Positions 8,189-16,297 of a stretch of 32,374 bases of DNA are shown piece by piece. Each line of letters begins with the position of its first letter. Position 1 is the stretch's first letter. The notes below the pieces were generated by a model. It was not told the DNA's origin and did no database searches. It was given only the letters and a program-made list of their open reading frames with translations. Both the position numbers and the translations under genes were made by a program. Source of the stretch: an uncultured Christensenellaceae bacterium. GTDB lineage: Bacteria; Bacillota; Clostridia; Christensenellales; Borkfalkiaceae. The stretch spans positions 1 to 32,374 of the forward strand of contig CAJUKJ010000017.1 of the NCBI GenBank assembly GCA_910587365.1. The letters are read 5' to 3'.

Positions 8189-8224
8189 GTGACAAATTTA
8201 CAAAACTTGAAATAAATTCAAGTT
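8189..8224 (+). promoter_or_regulatory. Candidate operator dyad in the GH3 promoter region
   Basis: Perfect 8-bp inverted repeat AACTTGAA (8204-8211) and TTCAAGTT (8217-8224) with ATAAA between, 50 bases before the GH3 start. It overlaps a possible weak promoter, GTGACA (8189-8194) and TAAATT (8213-8218). This is the form expected for a homodimeric repressor such as a TetR- or LacI-type protein. It has no T-run to act as a terminator. Confidence 0.4.
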
Positions 8225-8273
8225 GAAACGGATTTGTCGGACAAAATACCTAAAAAATTATGAGGAGAAAAAA

Positions 8274-11200
8274 ATGACAAAAAATTTAGTCAAAAAGGTA
8301 ATTTGTTTTGCTGTTATGGCGGTCGTCATGATAGCTTTGATTATCGGCGACGTTTTCGCGTGGCGTTATTCTCTGCTAGTCGACGGTATTCTGGGTATTA
8401 ACGATACCGACTTCAGTAATGCTTCGGCAGAACTTCAGGCGGGCGACAAGCTTGTCGTTGAGTTGGAGGAGGATTCAATCACTCTGTTTAAGAATGAAAA
8501 CAAAACTCTTCCCCTTGCGGACAGCGTTAACAAACTTAACGTGTTCGGTTACGGTTCTTACGCCGGCTTCTTGCAGAGAGGTATCGGAAGCGGCTCTTCC
8601 ACTATCTCGAAGCAGAAGAGTATCAATTTGCAGCAGGCTCTTACGGGTTACGTTCGCGACTTCGATATAGAAGACGAGCTTAAAGATAATCCCAATATCA
8701 GCGACGCCGATAAAAACGTACTCAAAGCGCAATGGGGTGCTGAACATCTTGTCGCTGCTTTTGAATTGAACCCTACAATTACCCAGCTTTATGCTACTAC
8801 CGATGTTTCGACGGGTTCGGGTAGCTATACTATCTCGGAAAAGAGCGATAGTACGCTGACGGACACCGTTCTCAGCGAAGCGTACAATTATAGCCATTAC
8901 GCATTATTCACGGTTAGCCGTACCGGCGGTGAAAATATAGGCGAAATTCCCGATACGTATAACGAATTAACAACTACCGAAAGGGCAATTCTTACCAAGT
9001 TAAAGACAGCCGGTTTTACAGTTATTGTTTTGATAAACACGGCTAACACAATGCACTTGGGCTGGCTTGACGATTTAAATATCGACGCTTGCATAAACGT
9101 CGGTCTTACCGGACAGTCCGGCGCGAGAGCAATTCCCGAAATTTTAAGGGGTAAAAAATTCGTAGAAGAGGAAGTTGACGGAGAAGACGGAACGGTCAAA
9201 ACAGAAATCAAAGAGACTATGTTCTCTCCCTCAGGCAGATTTACGGACATCGTAACCAAGTCCAATGCCGTAGTCAAAAATTTTGACCCCACTTATGCAA
9301 ACCGCGCACCCAGCGGCGGAGGTATCACTTATGCCGAAGGTATATATTACGGATATAAATGGTACGAAACTGCCGACATTGAAGGTTTCTATAATAAAAA
9401 CAGCGGTGCAGTGTTCGACTATGACGAAGTAGTTCAGTATCCTTTCGGTTACGGACTTTCCTACACCACGTTTGAAAAGAAGATTACCGGCGTCACTTAC
9501 GGAGAAAATAATACAAAACTCAATAAGGACGAAGATATCAGCAAATTACCAGTTAGTACACAGGTTAACGTAACGGTCGAAGTTAAAAATACGGGCGACT
9601 ATGCAGGTAGTGAAACGGTGCAGCTTTACTACACCCCCGAATATAAAAACACTATTGAAAAGGCTCACGTAAATCTGCTCGACTTCGGTAAAACGGGTAT
9701 TCTTAAACCCAAGGCAACCGAGGTAGTGACAGTTTCGTTTACACTCTACGATTTGGCTTCGTACGATTGCTACGATCAGGACAATAACAATTTCTGGGGT
9801 TATGAACTTGAAGACGGTAAATATACGTTAAAGTTAATGGATAACTCCCATACTATTATTGAAGAGTACAACTTGAACTGCAGCACAACCGTCAATATTG
9901 ACAAAGACCCCGTAACAGACGCTGAAATAACAAACCGCTTTACCGCAACCCAGTCAGATTGGACGGGATATAACGGCAAGTCTTATTCGGGTCTTGGTAC
10001 AGACGGCTATGAAGGCGGCGTATCCAGAGATTTATGGATGACCCGTGCAAACTTCGACAATACTTTCCCCACAAAGGGTGCAACGCCTAACAGCAGCGTG
10101 GTTACGACCGCCAACAGGTGGTTAAAGGACGACGAATTGGGTGCGCAGCTTCCCGATTTCAACGCGAACAATATTCAGGATAAAGGAGTTCGTATTGTTA
10201 AGGTTGCTACCTACTCCAAACCCGTATCCGAAGTAACGGATGAGGATAAGCCCGTATCTGTTGAAAATGCAACTCTGGCACAGCTCAACCGTGAAAGAGG
10301 CGCGCTTACCGACTACCAGAAGTTTGAATACGACTGGGATTTAATAGCTAAACTTGCATCAAATTACAATTCCGACGAGTGGGAAGAATTGTTAAACCAG
10401 ATACCCCTTTCCGAAATGAAGGACCTTATCGAACTTGGCGGTTTCCGCAGAGTTGCCGTTCTGTCGGCAGGTATGCCCCGTCTTTACGATTACGACGGCC
10501 CTGCAGGTTTCAATACCAACAGTATGTCCGGCGGATGGGGCGGCGCGGCTCCCGACACGGCAAGCTGGACTGCGTATGAAAGCGAAGCACTTATAGGCTG
10601 TAGCTGGAATAAGGGCTTAATGCTTGCAATGGGACTTAGTATGGGTGCAGAAGCAAACGTAACCAACGTAAACGGTTGGTACGGTCCTGGCGTAAACCTT
10701 CACCGTTCCAGCTATACGGCCCGTAACTACGAGTATTATTCTGAAGACGGAGTTCTGTCGGGCAAACTTGCCGCTTACGTTATTGCAGGTGCTAAGATAA
10801 ATAACATTAACTGCTACTTAAAGCATTTCGTTTGCAGTGAAGAAGGACCCAACCCCGGCGGAGTTAACACTTGGATTACCGAGCAGAATCTTCGCGAAAA
10901 CTATTTAAGACCTTTTGAAATCGCTGTTAAAGAGGGCGGTTCCAACTCGATAATGACGGCGTTCAACAACGTCGGCGCAAACTGGGCAGGCGCAAACTAC
11001 GCAATGAACATCGAAGTTCTCCGCGGCGAATGGGGCTTCAACGGCGCACTCATTACTGACTGGACGCAGGGTGGCAGCTTGGGTGGTATGTACACCCGTC
11101 AGGGCGTTCGTGCCGGTAACGACTTATGGCTCAACCCTCAGAATTCTATTAACAACGGTCTTAACAGTGCGCAGGACGCAAAATATATGCGCAATTCCAC

Positions 11201-11582
11201 TCATAACTTGCTCTTTGCATACGTTGACACGTTAAATAATTATAAAATGTATCAGAAGTATATGGCAGGAGAAGAGGTTGAAGGACTTGAAGTAAGCCAG
11301 CAGCTTGCAATTCAGCTTGCCAAGTACGGTATGGGCGAAATGCAGTTGGGTAGCAGCAATCAAGGCTATTCATGGTGGAAACCCGTGCTTATCGTAATTG
11401 ACGTACTTGTTGGCTTAGGCTTCATAGTATGGGCATTATATCTTACCGGTGTGCTTCAAAAATTAATTGCAATGGTAAAAAAGACCCACGCAAAAGAAAG
11501 TGCGGCCGATTCATCAGATAACGTTTCTGCTTCCGAAGCAGTGAATGACGTAACGCATTCTTCGGAAGATAAGCAAGAGTAA
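8274..11582 (+). CDS. GH3 beta-glucosidase, reversed domain order, membrane-anchored at both ends
   Basis: A 1102-residue predicted surface glycosidase that would remove glucose from beta-glucan oligosaccharides. Order: N-terminal membrane segment (about 9-29); the alpha/beta-sandwich domain normally found second in GH3 (SITLFKNENKTLPL near 67-80, ending with PFGYGLSYTTFE near 390); a fibronectin-III-like domain (VTVEVKNTGDYAGSETVQL, about 433-490); then the TIM-barrel domain normally found first (YDYDGPAGF, WYGPGVNLHRSS, YLKHFV near 847). The nucleophile is Asp929 in GALITDW. A second hydrophobic helix, KPVLIVIDVLVGLGFIVWAL (about 1035-1055), precedes a charged tail. Reversed-order GH3 enzymes are known in Butyrivibrio and Ruminococcus. 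I start at ATG 8274 after GAGGAG; an upstream TTG is less likely. Paralogue of the gene at 13145-16297. Confidence 0.9.
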   Translation: MTKNLVKKVICFAVMAVVMIALIIGDVFAWRYSLLVDGILGINDTDFSNASAELQAGDKLVVELEEDSITLFKNENKTLPLADSVNKLNVFGYGSYAGFLQRGIGSGSSTISKQKSINLQQALTGYVRDFDIEDELKDNPNISDADKNVLKAQWGAEHLVAAFELNPTITQLYATTDVSTGSGSYTISEKSDSTLTDTVLSEAYNYSHYALFTVSRTGGENIGEIPDTYNELTTTERAILTKLKTAGFTVIVLINTANTMHLGWLDDLNIDACINVGLTGQSGARAIPEILRGKKFVEEEVDGEDGTVKTEIKETMFSPSGRFTDIVTKSNAVVKNFDPTYANRAPSGGGITYAEGIYYGYKWYETADIEGFYNKNSGAVFDYDEVVQYPFGYGLSYTTFEKKITGVTYGENNTKLNKDEDISKLPVSTQVNVTVEVKNTGDYAGSETVQLYYTPEYKNTIEKAHVNLLDFGKTGILKPKATEVVTVSFTLYDLASYDCYDQDNNNFWGYELEDGKYTLKLMDNSHTIIEEYNLNCSTTVNIDKDPVTDAEITNRFTATQSDWTGYNGKSYSGLGTDGYEGGVSRDLWMTRANFDNTFPTKGATPNSSVVTTANRWLKDDELGAQLPDFNANNIQDKGVRIVKVATYSKPVSEVTDEDKPVSVENATLAQLNRERGALTDYQKFEYDWDLIAKLASNYNSDEWEELLNQIPLSEMKDLIELGGFRRVAVLSAGMPRLYDYDGPAGFNTNSMSGGWGGAAPDTASWTAYESEALIGCSWNKGLMLAMGLSMGAEANVTNVNGWYGPGVNLHRSSYTARNYEYYSEDGVLSGKLAAYVIAGAKINNINCYLKHFVCSEEGPNPGGVNTWITEQNLRENYLRPFEIAVKEGGSNSIMTAFNNVGANWAGANYAMNIEVLRGEWGFNGALITDWTQGGSLGGMYTRQGVRAGNDLWLNPQNSINNGLNSAQDAKYMRNSTHNLLFAYVDTLNNYKMYQKYMAGEEVEGLEVSQQLAIQLAKYGMGEMQLGSSNQGYSWWKPVLIVIDVLVGLGFIVWALYLTGVLQKLIAMVKKTHAKESAADSSDNVSASEAVNDVTHSSEDKQE

Positions 11583-11602
11583 GAATCATAGTTCAGTTTA
11601 TG

Positions 11603-11640
11603 AAAACGCGGACTGCCGTTATTGGCAGTCCGTTGTTTTG
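11603..11640 (+). terminator. Intrinsic terminator of the first GH3 gene
   Basis: Stem CGGACTGCC (11609-11617) and GGCAGTCCG (11624-11632), loop GTTATT, flanked by AAAA on the left and TTGTTTTGTT on the right. Confidence 0.8.
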
Positions 11641-11700
11641 TTAAAAGACAACCCCACGCTAAGCGTGGGGATAAGAAGCTTAAGCTATGGACAGAAAAAG

Positions 11701-11754
11701 TCTCCAATGATAAAATTGAAGTGGCTACCAAGCGCAACAAGAAATCAAAGGAGA
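11701..11754 (+). promoter_or_regulatory. Leader hairpin masking the tnpA ribosome binding site
   Basis: TCTCCaaTGAT (11701-11711) is complementary to ATCAaaGGAGA (11744-11754): five pairs, a symmetric 2x2 internal loop, then four pairs. The right arm contains the AAGGAG ribosome binding site of tnpA. IS200 is known to repress its transposase this way. Confidence 0.6.
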
Positions 11755-11758
11755 ATCC

Positions 11759-12220
11759 ATGGATGAATTAAGTTTAACACATTGTAAATACGAATGCAAG
11801 TATCATATAGTTTTTGCTCCAAAATTTCGTAGACAGGCAATATACGGAAAGCTTAAAGCAGAAATAGGAAAGATATTGCGTAGGTTGTGTGAGTATAAAA
11901 AGATAGAAATTTTGGAAGCAAACGCGTGTCCAGACCACATACATATGCTAATCTCAATACCGCCCAAGTATAGTATCTCGCAAATAGTAGGATATTTGAA
12001 AGGCAAAAGCAGTCTAATGATATTCGACAAATTTGCAAATTTGAAATACAAGTATGGAAACAGACACTTTTGGTGTAAGGGATACTATGTGAGTACGGTA
12101 GGAAGAAATGAAAAGAAGATAGCGGAATATATACAAAATCAGATGCAAGAAGATATAGCGAACGAACAATTAACAATGAAAGAGTATATAGACCCGTTTG
12201 GAGAAGAAGGCAAAAAATAA
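11759..12220 (+). CDS. tnpA: IS200 transposase TnpA (HUH Y1 type)
   Basis: A 153-residue Y1 transposase that cuts and rejoins single-stranded DNA at the element's ends, working as a dimer. The HUH metal motif is His60-Ile-His62 in PDHIHMLI, the catalytic tyrosine is Tyr124 in KKIAEYIQNQ, and Gln128 sits at the expected YxxxQ position. The opening SLTHCKYECKYHIVFAPKFRR and the RHFWCKGYYVSTVG stretch are standard for the IS200/IS605 TnpA family. Length is full, with no frameshift, so the protein looks active. AAGGAG lies five bases before the ATG but can be hidden in the leader hairpin. No TnpB or IscB partner gene is present. Confidence 0.95.
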   Translation: MDELSLTHCKYECKYHIVFAPKFRRQAIYGKLKAEIGKILRRLCEYKKIEILEANACPDHIHMLISIPPKYSISQIVGYLKGKSSLMIFDKFANLKYKYGNRHFWCKGYYVSTVGRNEKKIAEYIQNQMQEDIANEQLTMKEYIDPFGEEGKK

Positions 12221-12345
12221 GGCTGCTTTAGCAGCAGCCTGAAAATATTTGCGGTTGGCAGCTTCTTCACCGCACGAATAGTGCTGCCAGTACTATGCCC
12301 TTATAGGGCTACCACAAACTACGCGTTTTACGCGTAGTCATGATT
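12221..12345 (+). repeat. IS200 right-end hairpin cluster
   Basis: Successive stems after tnpA: GGCTGCT/AGCAGCC (12221-12239), GCCCT/AGGGC (12297-12309) and the right-end hairpin ACTACGCG/CGCGTAGT (12318-12338). GGCAGC...GCTGCC spanning about 12257-12288 could close a further, longer loop. From 12346 to 12494 I see no gene; only very short open frames occur. Confidence 0.6.
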
Positions 12346-12494
12346 TGTAATAAAAACACAGAAGTAGGATAAACAATCGAATGGCAAAAATTTTTGGTAC
12401 ATACGCATATTCGGGTTGTTTAAATTAAATTTAGTAGCCGTGTATCTTTATTGCCGAAACTTTCAACTGACTACAACGCACATCAAATTGAAAT

Positions 12495-12980
12495 TTAGTT
12501 GTTGCTATCGACGTGCGGCTCGTCAAATAATATTTTCAAGTCTATGACTTTGCAATCATATCCAACAATCTTTAACCTATTTAGTCCATTAGTTAAAGAA
12601 ACGATTTTTGTCGTTGTTAGTTCATTGGAATTGTTTTGTAAACGTTCTATTAAGACGGTTATGTCATTATTGCTATCAATAAATACAACTTTTGCATTTC
12701 CGCTTTTAATATTCAAATCAATTTGTAATTCTATCTCTGCGCTATCTTCAAGTGTCTTCTCCCATAAAGTTTCGCGCCCGTCAAATCGTAAAGCATTAAG
12801 TGAATAGCCGCCTTCTATTGGATTAAATACCGAATTACTCTTTGCGTAGCGGTCTGCAATTTGTACTATTTTTTCGTCGTCATTATATTCCTGTTTAGCA
12901 AATTCATTACCGCAACCTGTAAAACCGATAGTAACACACAAAATTAAGCTAAACAAGATACTTGTAAATGCTCTTTTCAT
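12495..12980 (-). CDS. Small lipoprotein of unknown function
   Basis: A 161-residue predicted lipoprotein. The signal peptide MKRAFTSILFSLILCVTIGF leads into TGC, with Cys23 as lipidation site. I do not recognise the family. The mature part alternates hydrophobic and polar residues (IELQIDLNIKSGNAKVVFID, TVLIERLQ, LKIVGYDCKVIDLKILFD), suggesting a beta-sandwich, such as a sugar-binding or shielding module; that is inference. I start at ATG 12980 after GCGGAG (11-base spacing) rather than at the TTG three codons upstream, which would lie two bases from the site. It has its own promoter and lies between the IS200 element and the second GH3 gene, whose terminator separates the two. Confidence 0.7.
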   Translation of the reverse strand: MKRAFTSILFSLILCVTIGFTGCGNEFAKQEYNDDEKIVQIADRYAKSNSVFNPIEGGYSLNALRFDGRETLWEKTLEDSAEIELQIDLNIKSGNAKVVFIDSNNDITVLIERLQNNSNELTTTKIVSLTNGLNRLKIVGYDCKVIDLKILFDEPHVDSNN

Positions 12981-13021
12981 AGAAGTCAATTCTCCGCTAA
13001 ATTACTGTTTATCGTGCAAGT

Positions 13022-13050
13022 ATTATATCATATTGTAAGCCAAAGAACAA
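13022..13050 (-). promoter_or_regulatory. Promoter of the small lipoprotein gene
   Basis: On the minus strand, TTGTTC (13050-13045), 17-base spacer, TATAAT (13027-13022). The expected transcription start is about 35 bases before the ATG. Confidence 0.65.
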
Positions 13051-13082
13051 GCGGTTTTCGATTTGCCGACCATTATGACAGT

Positions 13083-13114
13083 AAAAATAAGCCTTCACGC
13101 AAAGGCGTGAAGGC
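13083..13114 (-). terminator. Intrinsic terminator of the second GH3 gene
   Basis: Perfect 10-bp stem GCCTTCACGC (13091-13100) and GCGTGAAGGC (13105-13114) with a four-base loop. On the minus strand it is followed by TTATTTTTAC. Confidence 0.85.
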
Positions 13115-13144
13115 TATATTTTCAATCAAATGATTGTATAACTG

Positions 13145-16100
13145 CTATTCGTTTGCGGGTGTATCGGGTTCGCCTGACACAACCTCTGCGGGAGCAACGC
13201 TGTCCTTTTTCTTAATTCCTAAGAAAATGAGTACGCCTGCGCCTGCTGCAAGAAGCACGTCAACTACAACCAATACGGGGATATACCAGCGGAATTTAAG
13301 TTCGGGACTCTTAGGTATAGATATCGTATCTTTTATTTCGCCGCTTAAAATCTTTTCGTTATAGTCTGCGTTGGTTGCAAGTGAGTTAAGCCAGGTATAT
13401 ATAACGTTCTTAGTTGCATTTCTCAAAGAGCGGTTGAATGCGTTTGAGGTAGTGTTGAATTGCCATGCTCCGCCGCCGGAAGCTTGCGTCCACCAGTCCA
13501 TCCACACGTCGCCGCCTGCACGAACCATTTGGTCGCCGTTCATAAAGTCGTGGTGGTCTGCGTAGTCGGTAAGGAACGAGCCTTTAAAACCCCATTCGCC
13601 GCGTACAACTTCTGTAAGAAGAGCTTCGCTGCCGCCCGTCCAAACTGCACCGATACGTCCGTAGGAGGTCATTATCGCGTTTGAGCCGCCTTGTTTTACT
13701 GCAATTTCAAAAGGTCTTAAATAAATTTCGCGCAGAGCCTGTTCCGTAACCCAAGTATACATACCGTCACGTCCGCTTTCGCCTTCATACAGGCAAAGGT
13801 GTTTAAGCCAAGCGAATACGCCTTTGTTCTTTGCCGCTTCAACTGTCTTTGCGCACATTATGCCCGAAAGATAAGCGTCTTCCGAATAATATTCATAATT
13901 TCTGCCGCCGAAGGGAGAGCGGTGTACGTTGACACCGGGGCCGTACCAACCCTGTACGCCGTAAGCGTTGCATTCCTCGCCGAATGCCAAGCCCATGCTG
14001 TATGCAAGCTGGTCGTTCCAGCTCTGTGCAAGCACTATCGAGCTGAAGCCCGTTGCTTCGGGGTGGCTGCCTGTAAAGCTGAATATCTGGTTGGGTCCGT
14101 CTACGTCAAGCGTTTCGGGCTTGCCGATATTTGTAATTTTTTCAGTGTGGGTATAACCGTGAAGAACTACAAGCTCCATTGTTGCTTTGGGAATTACGTC
14201 AAGCAACTGTTCCCATCTGGGGTCGTCATAGTTCATTCCAAGCTCTTTGCCGAGTTGGTTTATATTTCCGTTTTCATAAACAAGCATGCTGCTGTTGCCG
14301 AAAGTGACTTCTCCGTTATCGTGTGCCGCATCCCATGCGTTTGCATGCTCGCTCGTGTAAAGGTTAAGTGCTTTTATTGCGTCTGTCATTGCACGGTTGT
14401 CGCCGAGTTCGGAGGGGAAGGTGCCTTCAAAATTTTCTCTTGAAAGGTAGGTAATATTCGCGCTTCCGTCGCTGTTGCCGTCGATTGCAACGCCGTCGGT
14501 TGTGTTATTGCCCGTAAAGCGGTTTTCCGCTTCTTCCATAACGAGTACATCGCCTGAAATTTTAAGGGTAATAGTATCGCTGCTGTGAACTCTTCCGGCT
14601 ATAAGCTTTTTGCCTGCAAGCGTGTGTGCGTCCGTTCTTAAAGTGATATTATAGTTACCGTCTTCAAGCACGTATCCGCCGCCGTTAACTTTTTTGGCTT
14701 CATAGTCGTATGACGCCATATCCTGTATTGCAAATTCAAGTACGACGTCCTCGTAATCTCCGGGTTGTAAAACCTGCTGTGTCTTACCGAACGCCGCAAG
14801 GTTTACGGAAGATTTTTCAATTCCGCCCTTGGTGTAGGGGGCTTCGTAGTAAAGCTCAACAACGTCCTGACCCGCAATGTCGCCCGTATTGGTTACGCGC
14901 ACAACAACTTTAACGGTATCTTCGGGTGTAACTTCTTTAAGGTTATCGGGGAATAAAAGCTGCGTAATCTCCCAACTGAAAGTCGTATAGGAAAGTCCGA
15001 ATCCGAAGGGATACTGTACAACTTCGTCGTAGCCGTTAACGTTCCAAAGGTTTTTTGCCGTATTACTTGTCCAGAATCCCATCTTATCAGCGGTTTCATA
15101 CCACTTATAGCCCATATACACACCTTCACGGTAGTCCTGGTAAGCTACGCCTTCATATCTGACGTTGTTGCTGCCGTTTGTGTGCTGTACGTTTGTAGGA
15201 TACAGTCCGCTTCCGTACATAGCGTTTGAGTAGAAGTGGGTGGAGTCGTTGCCCGAACCTGTGTCAACATAAGTGGAAGAGGTGGAAAGGTCGTAAGCAT
15301 AGGTGTCCGCAAGCTTGCCGGAAGGGGTATAAGCAACATCTATTTCGTTTCCGTCCTCGTCGGTTTCGGTTAAGTCGCTGTATATAAGCTTAGGTATAGC
15401 CCTTGCACCTGCCGTACCCGTCGTTGCAACTACAAGGCAAGCGTCAATTTTGTCTATTGTTTCTACAAAGCCGAGTTCCATAACGTTCGTAGAGTTGATA
15501 AGTACGATTACGTTTTCAAAATTATCGGCTGCATAATTCAACAGCTTTTCTTCCTCGGTTGATATTTCAAGGTAAGTTCTTTCCCTGTCTTCGACAATCG
15601 CGCCGTTCTTGGTAACGCGTTTGTACTGAACCTTGGGCGAGTCGTTGCTTTCGCCCGAAACTCTGCCTATTACAACCAACGCAGTGTCGGAATAGCTTTT
15701 TGCCGCATTAAGATGTCCTGCGTAAGTAGCGTCGCTTTCAACGTCAGGCTCGTACAAGCGGCTGAATTCGTAGTTGAAGCTCTTCAACGCGCCTGCGTTT
15801 GCCGATGCTCCGCCGATGCCGCCGCCGTTTTCGCTGTATTCGCGGTGATTCTGGAAGCTTTCATAATAATCGGTAATTGCTTTGTAGTATCCGATTCCCG
15901 ATTCATCAAGCGCGTCAAGAAGAGTAATGGTGTAATCGTTAGATTTTCCTTCACTCGTCTTTACCTGACCCGAACCGGAGCCGCTGATTACCCAGTCGGT
16001 GGCAGCCCAGCCGAGTACGACTACCTTGTCCGCGTCGGCTTTGGATAAGGGAAGCAGCGGGTTGCCGCTTTTGTCTTCGTTTTTAACGAGAACGGTTCCC

Positions 16101-16297
16101 TCCGCCTGAATCTGCTCAGCCAGCTTCGCGCCGCTTTCCCTGGCTGCGGTACCGGCTTCGCCGCCGTCTTTATAGCCGACAACGAACTTGTTCAGCGTGT
16201 CGGCAAACGCGCCGACGACCGCACTCAGCACGATAAGAAGCGCGAGCAAAGCTCCTGCAACAGAGAAACAGATAATTCTGAATTTCTTTGCGTTCAT
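13145..16297 (-). CDS. GH3 beta-glucosidase, reversed domain order, membrane-anchored at both ends (paralogue)
   Basis: A 1050-residue predicted surface beta-glucosidase. Order: membrane segment (about 7-30); the GH3 sandwich domain (EGTVLVKNEDKSGNPLLPL, VVVLGWAATDW, PFGFGLSYTTFSWE); a fibronectin-III-like domain (VKVVVRVTNTGDIAGQDVVEL); the TIM barrel (LDVDGPNQIF, GWYGPGVNVHRSPFGGRN, AWLKHL); nucleophile Asp911 in GSFLTDYAD; and a second membrane helix, WYIPVLVVVDVLLAAGAGVL, before a short acidic tail. Domain order and both anchors match the gene at 8274-11582, but sequence divergence shows an old duplication or separate acquisition. I prefer ATG 16297, since GGAGG lies upstream of it (14-base gap, long); the in-frame ATG at 16318 overlaps that GGAGG and has no site of its own. 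Convergent with its paralogue. Confidence 0.88.
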   Translation of the reverse strand: MNAKKFRIICFSVAGALLALLIVLSAVVGAFADTLNKFVVGYKDGGEAGTAARESGAKLAEQIQAEGTVLVKNEDKSGNPLLPLSKADADKVVVLGWAATDWVISGSGSGQVKTSEGKSNDYTITLLDALDESGIGYYKAITDYYESFQNHREYSENGGGIGGASANAGALKSFNYEFSRLYEPDVESDATYAGHLNAAKSYSDTALVVIGRVSGESNDSPKVQYKRVTKNGAIVEDRERTYLEISTEEEKLLNYAADNFENVIVLINSTNVMELGFVETIDKIDACLVVATTGTAGARAIPKLIYSDLTETDEDGNEIDVAYTPSGKLADTYAYDLSTSSTYVDTGSGNDSTHFYSNAMYGSGLYPTNVQHTNGSNNVRYEGVAYQDYREGVYMGYKWYETADKMGFWTSNTAKNLWNVNGYDEVVQYPFGFGLSYTTFSWEITQLLFPDNLKEVTPEDTVKVVVRVTNTGDIAGQDVVELYYEAPYTKGGIEKSSVNLAAFGKTQQVLQPGDYEDVVLEFAIQDMASYDYEAKKVNGGGYVLEDGNYNITLRTDAHTLAGKKLIAGRVHSSDTITLKISGDVLVMEEAENRFTGNNTTDGVAIDGNSDGSANITYLSRENFEGTFPSELGDNRAMTDAIKALNLYTSEHANAWDAAHDNGEVTFGNSSMLVYENGNINQLGKELGMNYDDPRWEQLLDVIPKATMELVVLHGYTHTEKITNIGKPETLDVDGPNQIFSFTGSHPEATGFSSIVLAQSWNDQLAYSMGLAFGEECNAYGVQGWYGPGVNVHRSPFGGRNYEYYSEDAYLSGIMCAKTVEAAKNKGVFAWLKHLCLYEGESGRDGMYTWVTEQALREIYLRPFEIAVKQGGSNAIMTSYGRIGAVWTGGSEALLTEVVRGEWGFKGSFLTDYADHHDFMNGDQMVRAGGDVWMDWWTQASGGGAWQFNTTSNAFNRSLRNATKNVIYTWLNSLATNADYNEKILSGEIKDTISIPKSPELKFRWYIPVLVVVDVLLAAGAGVLIFLGIKKKDSVAPAEVVSGEPDTPANE

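Larger units (their letters stand above)
11645..12345 (+). mobile_element. IS200-type insertion sequence, about 0.7 kb
   Basis: A single tnpA gene is bracketed by two subterminal imperfect-palindrome hairpins, the layout of single-strand-transposing IS200 elements, which are about 700 bp long and have no terminal inverted repeats or target duplication. The left-end hairpin is CCCCACGC/GCGTGGGG (11652-11670, loop TAA). The right-end hairpin is ACTACGCG/CGCGTAGT (12318-12338, loop TTTTA). Exact cleavage sites cannot be set without an empty-site comparison, so the limits given are approximate. It has landed just beyond the GH3 terminator and does not interrupt a recognisable gene. Confidence 0.82.

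Noticed and set aside
7993..8273. CcpA catabolite-repression (cre) sites upstream of the glucanase genes
   Set aside because: Scanning the GH3 and GH5 upstream regions by eye gave no acceptable match to TGWAANCGNTNWCA.
8260..8279. Five-codon ORF (ATG AGG AGA AAA AAA TGA) overlapping the first GH3 start
   Set aside because: It is created by the Shine-Dalgarno sequence itself. The GH55 leader shares the same TATGAGGAGAAAAAAATG string but has no stop there, so a regulatory minigene is not supported.
11645..12345. IS605/IS607 element with tnpB and guide RNA
   Set aside because: Only tnpA is present; there is no room for or remnant of tnpB, so this is an IS200-type element and no omega RNA is claimed.
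13799..14443. A 214-codon open frame opposite the second GH3 gene
   Set aside because: It is a shadow frame: Cys/Val/Ala-rich composition, no domain, and it lies wholly antisense to a strongly conserved TIM-barrel coding region.
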